Below are positions 1-8,140 of a stretch of 64,000 nucleotides of DNA, in pieces. The position numbers were made by a program, and so were the translations under genes. The notes under the pieces were generated by a model. It had not been told where the DNA came from and did no database searches. It saw only the letters and a program-made list of their open reading frames with translations. The DNA lies in NCBI GenBank assembly GCA_002917075.1, contig NTMA01000023.1, positions 248,001-312,000 on the forward strand, in the 5' to 3' direction. Each line of letters opens with the position of its first letter. Position 1 is the stretch's first letter. This DNA is from Hawksworthiomyces lignivorus. Its lineage: Eukaryota; Ascomycota; Sordariomycetes; Ophiostomatales; Ophiostomataceae.

Positions 1-592
1 AGGCAGGAGCGCAAGACCGCCCGATCACTTGTTATGTAGCACAATCCTACAGACAGGAGAGACAGAAATTTCTTCTTCTGACTGCCAGGAGCCTCTCATT
101 GTGCAAGGCTGCGGCGGTCCTGCAGTTGGGACGACACCTGACAAGAGGCCAGACATCTGTGTCACAACTTCACCAATGTCTCTCCAATTGCCCGCGTACA
201 TAGGCTCGTTCGAATTGTCTCTGTCTGATAAGGGCCGTAATATGTATTAACCCCTGTCTGAAGTGTTCATCCTTTTCCTTTTCTATGAAAAAGTTGAAAA
301 GTCTGTGAGCCATATTTATTTGGCTCGAAGGCGGTGGATATTAGCAGAATGCAGGCTACTAAGCTCCTCTCTTTATTCAAGGGCTGTCAACAAGTCTCTA
401 TTCTGCCACATGGCATCCCTTCCTCCTGCAGCTCAATTGGACATCCTTAAAGGCCGGTTGAAAAGATGCAAAGTAATAAAAATTTTGTGCTAGGAGACGG
501 TTACCTTGAAAATTATATTGAAGTCGAAATTTTTTAGTGAACCTAGGAGGTCGTTCTTACTCAAATAAGAATAAAAATTAGAGAATTATCCT
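1..592. other. left-edge intergenic stretch
   Basis: No gene can be supported here. The short open frames (for example 29-250) lack a recognisable domain and look like chance reading frames. The last 100 bases are AT-rich and probably hold the 3' end of the minus-strand amidohydrolase transcript. Confidence 0.5.
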
Positions 593-1618
593 CTAGCTGT
601 CCAAATCATACCATTGCCAGAGACGGCGAGGGTTATCGACGAATGTTCGTTGGATCTGGGCGTCGCTTCCACACCAGCCTTTAAGTACTTCTACAAGTGC
701 TGCATCGTTGACATCTCTATAATTTTGCGGGATTAGTCGTCCACCAGACTGTGCATTTCCCTCCTTGCTTCCTGTGTGCGGCCAGTCGCTGCCGTACACA
801 ACCATGTCTTGACCCGCGTTGATTATCGTCTCAGCTGTCACTCTCATATCTTCATAGAGTGGAGAATCTTTCGAGTTCTGGTAAGGTGCAGACAGCTTGA
901 CAAAGAGGAGCTTGCGGCGGACGAGATCAATTACTTCAGCAAACCCTTTAGTCGCATACGGATCAACTGTGTTCACAGTCACATTTGTTTTCGATCCCAC
1001 CTCTTGATGAGCATAGTGATCAGCGACAACCCTTACACCAAGGGCCGGAATAACATCATGCAGGCTGACGAAAGATGATATAGGCACCCAGATCTCAAGA
1101 ACCCAATTGTGAACCTTAGCCACGGCTGCATGCTTTTTGATGGTGGAGACGATCTCCTCGTCAGTGCCGTCGCTTCCATAATTTACTCGTAGCCCGCGCA
1201 CACCAGCATCATGCATTTGCTTTAACGTAACATTACTGATCGTATCCGGATCTACGACAGCAACTCCGCGGTATTTTCCTTTGAAGTGCGCTAAAGCATC
1301 TAGAAGTGCCGAGTTGTCTGTTCCATAAACACTTGGCGTAACAACCACAGCATGCTTTATTCCCCTGCTCTCTTGAAATTCAGTGGCATTCTGAACAGTA
1401 GCTGGCTTAGGTGTGTAATCTGGTTTACGGTCAGCGCCTATGCGCTTATTCATGGCTTATATTCGGGGATACTTACCTCGGTTTGGATCTAAAGGAAAGT
1501 TTTCAGGATCAATAATATGAATGTGTGAGTCCCTTACAGACACAGCATGGTTAGTAGACTACCGTGGAGTTTGCATTATATTCCCATACCAAGAGTTTGC
1601 TGGAAAGCGGGATGCCAT
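593..1618 (-). CDS. amidohydrolase-2 family lactonase (LigI-like), 3 exons
   Basis: Metal-dependent hydrolase of the amidohydrolase-2 family, closest in motif pattern to 2-pyrone-4,6-dicarboxylate lactonases; it would open a lactone or cyclic ester, probably in the cytosol. Exons on the minus strand are 1618-1590, 1532-1477 and 1419-593, giving 303 aa. Both introns are 57 nt; the second contains a GCTGACC branch point. Splicing creates the N-terminal SWDSHIHIIDP segment with the HxH metal motif (His13, His15), followed by FPLDPNRDYTPKPA, typical of the family. A VADHYAH segment, an FVKLSAPY segment and the catalytic Asp in GSDWPH (about residue 240) are all present, so it looks active. An in-frame ATG at 1627 would add three residues; 1618 has the better context (ACAATGG). 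It lies next to the dehydrogenase of the tricarboxylate set and has a TCGG-N7-CCG element about 215 bases upstream, so it may belong to that set. The substrate is inferred only. Confidence 0.9.
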
Positions 1619-1831
1619 TGTCGTCATCCAGCACAACGTTAAACTATCGTGAATTCTCATAGGTAGAAATGAGCTTCTAATACCGAATTGAGGTTCTGGG
1701 ACGAAATGGGCTAATGAAAGATTGTGGGAAATGGTGGTGATACTGCTTAGACGCTACCTTTTTATTTACCTCACAGTCGACAGGAGCTCTTCTTTTGAGA
1801 CGTACAGCCAAGCCGGAGAAGGCCGTAAAGT

Positions 1832-1845
1832 TCGGGGATGCTCCG
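1832..1845. promoter_or_regulatory. TCGG-N7-CCG inverted half-sites
   Basis: CGG at 1833-1835 and CCG at 1843-1845 separated by 7 bases, preceded by T. It lies about 215 bases upstream of the amidohydrolase start. Inverted CGG half-sites are the usual targets of Zn2Cys6 dimers; use by the regulator at 13083 is inference. Confidence 0.35.
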
Positions 1846-2704
1846 GATTATGACTCTTGCTTAAAGGCCTAGCATTGAGTGCTAGAACACAACATAATAT
1901 TTTATATATGCCGAATGGAAGTTTGGCCAAGATAGGACATTCCCGTTGGTGCCTGTAACATATGTGACTATGAGATCTACATATACATACAAGAGCGTTA
2001 TCCACGGCTCCTTTATTGGCTTTGTTAATAAGTAGCCCTGTCTGTAAATGATATCTATAGTAGCTACTGATGCAGGATTTTACTTTCCCTACTATGTATT
2101 TAATATCATTTCTGCAATATAGATCCCAAAGTTTGTAGACGGACGCAGTCTTTGATTGGCAGCATCCGATCCGATCAACTCTAGTGTCCACGTCTTACTG
2201 CTTATCTCTTTTTAGCGTATACATCCGAGGAAATTGTTTATTGTATAAGACCTCAGATAGAGAGCATCGACACGAAATGTAAGATACAGAACACTACATG
2301 TCAAGTACAACAATGAAGTCGACAACGGATAGTGGGGCCAAAGAATTATTAACCCTTTTGAATAAAAACAAATATTTTCTATGAAAAGGGAAGCAAAACA
2401 CCGGGTCGAGCTCAAAAAAATAATGCGTTGTCTTTCCACTGTTCGAGCTCTTCATCAGCGCCAGCATCGATTTGACGGTAAGTGTTTATAAGGCAATAAT
2501 CCGAATTAGACCAGTTGTGCAGAATGGATTTGATTTTGTTGAGCTTTATCTAAACGCCCGAGAGGGGAGGGGGGAGTTCGGATGGAGCCGATTAATCAAT
2601 AATTTATTATTGAAGACTGTTTACATGTTGGCATATTTTCTGTTATGGAGAAGGTGACCAAAATGCCCAAGTAAGCAGGTTAGGGCCAGAAAATACACCA
2701 ACAC

Positions 2705-2718
2705 TCGGGATTTCACCG
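2705..2718. promoter_or_regulatory. TCGG-N7-CCG inverted half-sites (first of two)
   Basis: CGG at 2706-2708 and CCG at 2716-2718, preceded by ACT and followed by GG. It lies about 245 bases upstream of the dehydrogenase ATG. A second element with the same ACTCGG start and the same spacing lies 56 bases downstream. Confidence 0.4.
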
Positions 2719-2760
2719 GGTTTGGCCGCCTAAGCTCACTTTAGGGGAAATGCCGGTGAC

Positions 2761-2774
2761 TCGGAATAAGCCCG
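2761..2774. promoter_or_regulatory. TCGG-N7-CCG inverted half-sites (second of two)
   Basis: CGG at 2762-2764 and CCG at 2772-2774, again in the context ACTCGG-N7-CCGG. It is about 190 bases upstream of the dehydrogenase ATG. The pair forms a direct repeat of a candidate activator site. Confidence 0.4.
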
Positions 2775-2961
2775 GCACTGCTGGGATGGAAAATTACTTC
2801 CAACACCTTTTGTGGCGTCGCCTTCATTATTAGCATACAAATTCACCCGGTGCCTCTCCTCTTGTCTTGCGGTAGCTTATGCAAGGCGAAGCAAACAACT
2901 CTCGTGCCACGACCCTGATTTACTGGAAATTATTCTCTTATTTCCGTCCATCCGAAGAACC

Positions 2962-4017
2962 ATGTCACTCCGTGTCGGCATCCTGAAGGGTAATGGCATC
3001 GGGCCTGAAATCACACGCGCCACCCAAAATGTGCTAGAAGCTACAGGGGTGGCTTTGAAATGGGAGAATATTCCTGTAGCGGATGAAGCCATTAAGCAGT
3101 TTGGGCATCCACTGCCGCCACAAACGGTAGAGAGGCTGCGTGAGGTCAAGTACACCATCAAGGCGCCTTTCATTGTCAACAAACTAGAGGGTCGCGTAGC
3201 TTGCACGCAGCCTGACGGCTCGCAGGTCACATACCCATCTCTCAACAATGCAGTTCGCCGCGAACTGAAGCTGTTTGTCAATCCTCGACCGATCCGCGGC
3301 TACACTGGAGTGTCGGGGCGACATGAGAGTATGGATCTGGTTGTGATGCGTGAAATAACAGAGGACGTCTATATTGGTCACGAGCATATGATTGGCGATG
3401 ACATAGCCGCCGAGGCCATTAAACTGACGACGCGCGCGGCAGCCACCAAGGTGGCGAGATATTCGTTCGAATATGCACGCAAATACGGCCGCAAGCGGGT
3501 GACGTGCTTGCACAAGGCCAATGTGCTCAATTTCACAGACGGGCTGTTTCTGCGCTGCTTCAGAGAGTTGGCGAAAGACTATCCTGAAATCGAAGCAGAC
3601 GATATGATGATCGATGCCGCCTGCTACACCATAGTGCGAGATCCGAGGCGCTTTGATGTGATCGTGACCGCCAACCAGTACGGGGATATCTTCTCTGACC
3701 TGGCAGCTGGCCTGGCTGGTTCACTCGGTCTTGCGCCCGGTGCTAATATTGGTGATGAGGCGTGCACATTCGAGGCCAGTCATGGCGCTGCACCAGACAT
3801 TGCAGGCAAGGGTGTTGCCAATCCGCTGGCACTGGTGCTGAGCGGTGCTGAACTGTTGGACAGGGCGGGTTATAGCACTCAAGCGCAGGCCATCCGCAAT
3901 GCCGTGCAGAACGTGATCGAGTCTAAGACGGAGTTGACCCCGGACTTGGGGGGAAATGGTACCACAGAGACGCTCACCAATGCCGTAGTGGCCGAAGTCA
4001 AGCGTATTATTGGCTAG
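2962..4017 (+). CDS. isocitrate/isopropylmalate dehydrogenase family, isocitrate-type, intronless
   Basis: Beta-decarboxylating NAD(P) dehydrogenase, 351 aa, predicted to oxidise isocitrate or a close tricarboxylate to a 2-oxo acid. The substrate pocket is of the isocitrate type: Ser93 and Asn95 in the YPSLNNAVRR segment, then Arg99/100 and Arg109. Catalytic Tyr137 (EDVYIG), Lys185 (HKAN) and the metal-binding Asp242 and Asp246 (QYGDIFSD) are present, as is the nucleotide loop HGAAPDIAGKG. One oddity is RE-Ile-TED at 130-135, where isocitrate dehydrogenases usually have RENTED. The ATG at 2962 is the first in-frame one and gives MSLRVGILKG without a mitochondrial presequence. The frame stays open upstream to 2812 but only from a GTG; an upstream exon cannot be excluded. 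Fungal housekeeping NAD-IDH is a two-subunit mitochondrial enzyme, so this single-subunit form is an accessory copy. It is followed by the MFS permease on the same strand. Confidence 0.88.
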   Translation: MSLRVGILKGNGIGPEITRATQNVLEATGVALKWENIPVADEAIKQFGHPLPPQTVERLREVKYTIKAPFIVNKLEGRVACTQPDGSQVTYPSLNNAVRRELKLFVNPRPIRGYTGVSGRHESMDLVVMREITEDVYIGHEHMIGDDIAAEAIKLTTRAAATKVARYSFEYARKYGRKRVTCLHKANVLNFTDGLFLRCFRELAKDYPEIEADDMMIDAACYTIVRDPRRFDVIVTANQYGDIFSDLAAGLAGSLGLAPGANIGDEACTFEASHGAAPDIAGKGVANPLALVLSGAELLDRAGYSTQAQAIRNAVQNVIESKTELTPDLGGNGTTETLTNAVVAEVKRIIG

Positions 4018-4567
4018 AGCAATCCCAAAGTGTTCGGAGGTTATGCCGGGGATGTATAAACGAATATTTTTTTTTTTTTTTTTTTTTTAATTCTGGCAAC
4101 CGGTGACTACAGGGTTCAGTAGTACCTGTTGATAAATTTGGCGCTGATCAGCTTTGTAAATTGAATAGCAGTAGACTCAATGTTCTGCCTCCTCATCAGC
4201 TGTGACTTTTGAGGAAGACGTGTGTGGCCGCCCGGTAGAGCATTTCGGGGTTATCCGTCGTAACTATCAATGTTCCCCGGATTCCCCACATTCCCCAGAA
4301 CCCCCTTCTCCTTGCTTCTCTTAAATAAACTGGGAAGTGGATCATCACGCGGGGCCCCATTTATTATTTCTAACACCCATAATCAGTTGTTCACCAGCTT
4401 GAGTTCTGTATGTCTTCTTGGCCCTGCCCACACGAAATTGGAGGAGAATTATATAACGCGTCCATCGTCTGGCAAGTCCGTTGAATTTCAGGCTTCTTTG
4501 TCCCTCATCGGCTATTACATTACTTGTATCATTTGCCTTTGTACCGTTGTTCCTCTACTTTCCTCCA
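4018..4567. other. intergenic region with poly-T tract and MFS promoter
   Basis: Between the dehydrogenase and the MFS permease. It contains a run of more than 20 T at about 4066-4088, then a C-rich segment (4270-4310) with repeated CCCC motifs. One TCGG-N6-CCG element lies at 4245-4257. No gene seen. Confidence 0.5.
4245..4257. promoter_or_regulatory. TCGG-N6-CCG inverted half-sites
   Basis: CGG at 4246-4248 and CCG at 4255-4257 separated by GGTTAT. It is about 310 bases upstream of the MFS permease start. The spacing equals that of the known Ppr1 and UaY class of sites. Confidence 0.4.
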
Positions 4568-6361
4568 ATGGATATTTCAAAATCCCCGTTTATGAAATAC
4601 TGGAGGGCCATCAAGGCTGCTCCTCCCGGCATATATAACCGCAGGCTTCTACTAGCTGTGTTTGTATACGCACTTTCCGGCAGTCCTAAAGGCAAGTGCT
4701 CACAGCCAAAGCTAGATAACATGGTTGTTGTCCCGTGTCACAGCTAACCTTAGACCAGGCTGGGATGAAGGCTCAGCCTTGGCTGTCACGCAGTTGAAGG
4801 GTTTTGAGCGAGAGTTTGGTATCACAGCGTCGAGTGATGCAGCCTCCAACATTGTGTCGTTAGTCAATTTAACGTGTTCTGTTGGTGCTTTTCTGTCATT
4901 CCTCCTTAATGACCGAATTGGCCGCCGCTGGTCTCTTCGCCTTTACCATCTCATTGTCATCGCGGGACAGCTTATATCGACATTCTCGTATGGTAAGGTC
5001 GGTGTACTCTACTTAGGCCGCCTCGTCTCCGGCTTAGGTATCGGTGCCTTGACCGTAACCGGACCGATGTCAATCGTAGAGGTGGCGCCGCCGGTGACGC
5101 GTGGCTTGATGACGCTCATGTTCAACGTGGCAATGTTGTCAAGCCAGTCCATCGGCGTGTTTGTTGTCTATGGCTGCAACGCAAACGTTTCATCTTCGCT
5201 GAACCTGCAATGGCAAACCCCGTTCTACGTGCAGTGCATCGTGCCAACAATTGCCATCCTCCTGTCCGTTTTTATCGACGAATCACCACGATGGCTATGC
5301 CTGCGCGGTCGCAACGAGGAGGCATACCAGGTGCTGGCGAGAATCCGCGGATTCGCGGACGGTGATCCAAATCTAGTAGCGGAGTTTACCACCATCAGCC
5401 TGCCAATTCAATCCGAAATGGAAGAATACGGAAAGGACTCACTGCTTTCAACTATGCGTGAGGCATTCACTGTGCGCTCCAACCTGCGACGGATTCAGTT
5501 GACCATTGTGGCGTACGTTCTTGCACAGATGTCTGGAGCTAACTCGGTCACCAATTATCTGCCCACCATCTTTGGGTATGTCGGTCTCCAAGCTAGCAGC
5601 ACAAAGATTTACTCTTCTGGTCTCTACGTTGTCACGAAGCTCGTTTGCTGTGTCATCGCCTCGGTTGTCTTTGTGGATGCAGTTGGCCGCCGCAAATCTC
5701 TGTTTATCGGTATCACTATTCAAATGCTATGCCATACTTACATTGGTTCTTACCTATATGAAGTCGCACATCTTGGATCCGTGAGCAAGTCCGCATCTAA
5801 TGCGGCCATTGCAGCCATCTATATCCACGCGCTGGGATGGGCTATTGGTGAGTCTGCCTTCCGCGTACCTCGCAAAGCGACAATGCTAACTCAATATTCT
5901 GTTACCTTTCTGCAGGTCTCTACTCTCTACCGTATTTGTTCGGTGCTGAGCTTTGGCCAAACCGAATCAGGTCATTCGGTGGCGCTCTTTCTTCAGGCTT
6001 CCACTGGCTTTTCCTCTTTGCTATCACAAAGGCAACGCCGTCTATGTTGACATCAATGGACAAATGGGGCGCGTTCTTTTTCTTTGCGGCGTGGTGTCTG
6101 GTAGCTCTCCTCTATGCTTTCATAATGGTTCCTGAAACGAGTGGCAGAACCCTGGAGAGCATGAATCAGCTGTTTGATCACCACTGGTACGAGATGAGAA
6201 AGCACGCTTATGAGAAGCCCACAGATCCAATTAAATTAGGTATGGAACCTCTCTCGATTTTTTCACGTCTCGTGTATGCTAACCCACAATTTTCAGATGT
6301 TGAAAATGTTGAGTACGCTGAAAATGAGAGAACAAACCAAGGTACAACAATCGGCATGTAG
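4568..6361 (+). CDS. MFS permease, sugar/quinate porter family, 4 exons
   Basis: Plasma-membrane 12-helix transporter of the sugar porter family, 533 aa, likely a proton symporter for a sugar or organic acid. Exons are 4568-4691, 4759-5847, 5916-6239 and 6297-6361. Family marks: DRIGRR after helix 2 (residues about 95-100), DESPRWL before the central loop, DAVGRR in the second half, and PETSGRTLE after helix 12. The first intron uses a GC donor (GCAAGT) with a GCTAACC branch point and CAG acceptor; splicing creates SPKGWDEGSAL, which matches the expected helix-1 continuation. The last intron (57 nt, GTATGG to TTTTCAG) leaves the frame open if retained, so two C-termini are possible. Convergent with the carrier gene on its right. 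A TCGG-N6-CCG site sits in its promoter. Context suggests uptake of a tricarboxylate, but the family alone would suggest a sugar or quinate. Confidence 0.9.
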
Positions 6362-6558
6362 TTATCCCTGTCAAGACTCGCCGATTAACGACAATAAGCA
6401 CGCAGTTCTCGATTTCCGGGAGCTGAGTTTTGGTGAGGGTTTTTCTCCGCGTAGGGGGTGTCACTGATTGTTTTTTTGTCCAATAATAGCAGATAGGTAA
6501 ATATTCCTACTTAGGTTTTTTGTAGATGATGTAAATGGTTTATTATCTTTATCGTTTT

Positions 6559-7859
6559 CTATGAAGGATTGAGCCTCATCTCGTTAACGTGACGTTTTAC
6601 CGTGTCGCCAAGCCCAACCATACATATTGTAGCCCATGCAGCAACGCCTATGCGTGGGACGACACCACGAAAGAAGCCCATAGGACCCGACGTCTCAAGT
6701 ATGTATTTGAAGGTAGTAGCCATAGATGGCGGTTTATTGTTTGAGTAGTCTTTTTTATTGAGAGATTGCATCTCAACACGCAAGACCTGAGTAAAGTTAT
6801 GGGGTTAGCCACACCTCGAATACATAAGAGCCAAGGCAACAAGAATAGAAGCTCAAGTACGAGAAGCACGAGGAGACGAGCAGGATCACAACATACTTCA
6901 AAGGGTTGATTCCAACAACTTAGAGCTCCCCCAATAGTCGAGGCTGCAATCTTCTCCCCTGCTCCGAGCTTCTCATCTGGCAGCTTGCCTCGGATGCGGC
7001 GGATTTCTCCTTCGGCTAGCCTTGCAAGGCCGATGCGAGACGACCAGCCGGTGATCTGACGCAGGGCGACAGCATTGACACCTTTATTGACGCCGCGGAT
7101 GCCCTCTTTCCGAATGATATTCATGAAGACTTCAAGAGTGCTTGGCGTCTTAATTCCTAGCTGTACACTCTTTGGGCGCGTCACCTCGATTGTTTTCATG
7201 CACGTCGTCATCCCTTCGACGTTTTAGCTTCTTCTATTTTTTACCGGAGACATCGGTGCAGGATTGGTTGCAATCATACCCATGGTCAAATAGGCCTGTG
7301 CTGCCCCCCCAACAACTCCACCGAGGGCTCCTGCGACTGTTGGGCTTGCATTGAGTTTGGTTCTAGCAATGTACTCAGTCTCGCTCGAGGATACAAGAAG
7401 GATAGCACCTTTTGTCGATCCCTCAATCCAAGCCTGCCAGTGGACAATTCCACTTCGGTCAATAATAGACTACATTCTTAAAGGAGCGAATTTTATTAAG
7501 TGAAGCCATACCCATGGGATAAGACCTTGGTAAAAGGCAGTTATACCGCCGCGCGCCCACGTCTTTTTGGCTGCAACTCGGAGTGAATCGCCTCTATTGG
7601 CCGCGACCTAGTCGTGACTGTGTTAGAAAGTCGCTATCGGCATTAATGTACGTGTGAAAGCACAAACATGAGTTTTTATGACTTCCATCGGCTGGCCGAG
7701 GGTAGTCACTAGGTGCACTCAGTGTCAGGACAAATTCTCAAGAGCGGTTCGGGGCTGGGAGCATTTGCCTTGGAAAATACTCATAAAGGCGCCTATAGCT
7801 AGATTGCGCCATGGCGTCCGCTGAGAGGCTGCTGTATGTTCCATTTTAGTGGTCTCCAT
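6559..7859 (-). CDS. YHM2: mitochondrial citrate/2-oxoglutarate carrier (YHM2 type), 6 exons
   Basis: Mitochondrial inner-membrane carrier, 308 aa, exchanging citrate (or another tricarboxylate) for 2-oxoglutarate. Minus-strand exons: 7859-7769, 7708-7668, 7607-7512, 7433-7280, 7213-6897, 6786-6559. Three carrier repeats are visible. The first signature is GQPMEVIKTHV and the third is WNQPFEVLRVEM, with the degenerate second signature TCMKTIEVTR characteristic of YHM2. KGVNAVALRQITGW and YQGLIPWAWIE also match that subfamily closely. Length equals the family norm (about 310). The first intron has a GC donor (GCAAAT, acceptor CCTAG) and the second a GTTTGT donor. Its divergent neighbour is the aconitase, with 281 bases between start codons and a perfect TCGGATGCATCCGA palindrome between them. 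In the set it would move tricarboxylate into, or 2-oxoglutarate out of, mitochondria. Confidence 0.92.
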
Positions 7860-7961
7860 GGCGTACAAATGGGGCAGATGCTAGTCCTTAACCACTGATT
7901 AGGAGGTCATACATGGGCGCGAGGGTATTTTAAAAGCCGCTGTTCGCAAGGTGACACTCCT

Positions 7962-7975
7962 TCGGATGCATCCGA
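7962..7975. promoter_or_regulatory. TCGG-N6-CCGA perfect palindrome in bidirectional promoter
   Basis: The 14-base sequence TCGGATGCATCCGA is its own reverse complement. It lies 103 bases upstream of the carrier start and 166 bases upstream of the aconitase start. TCGG-N6-CCGA is the published consensus of the Aspergillus UaY regulator and the spacing of yeast Ppr1, both Zn2Cys6 proteins. Here the cluster regulator is the more likely user. Confidence 0.55.
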
Positions 7976-8140
7976 GAGCATCCCAATCGGTTCCGCCCGA
8001 AGTCTGGACAAAGCTCTGTAATGACATTTATGGTCAACAAGATTGTTCATATGCAGAAGATAGGACGTAAAATGCGCCTCAAGGGTATCTACGTTACGAA
8101 ATGAAACCATACGCGTGTTTGCCGTCCAGCCTTGTCCACA

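Larger units (their letters stand above)
1619..2961. other. intergenic, divergent promoter region
   Basis: About 1.3 kb between the divergently transcribed amidohydrolase and the isocitrate-type dehydrogenase. It is AT-rich around 1900-2450 and shows no recognisable gene. It carries three TCGG-N7-CCG inverted repeats, listed separately. A short reading frame starting with ATG at 2786 precedes the dehydrogenase and could be an upstream ORF. Confidence 0.5.

Noticed and set aside
1419..1476. 39-nt version of the second amidohydrolase intron
   Set aside because: An AG at 1438 would give a shorter intron and an insertion (GADRKP) absent from the family; the 57-nt intron restores the conserved PNRDYTPKPA and has a branch point at the right distance.
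1766..2191. 141-codon minus-strand frame
   Set aside because: No domain, no conserved pattern, in an AT-rich intergenic segment holding a regulatory element.
2812..2961. N-terminal extension of the isocitrate-type dehydrogenase in the open frame
   Set aside because: It would begin at GTG without an ATG, and the extension does not resemble a clean presequence; the ATG at 2962 aligns with the family start.
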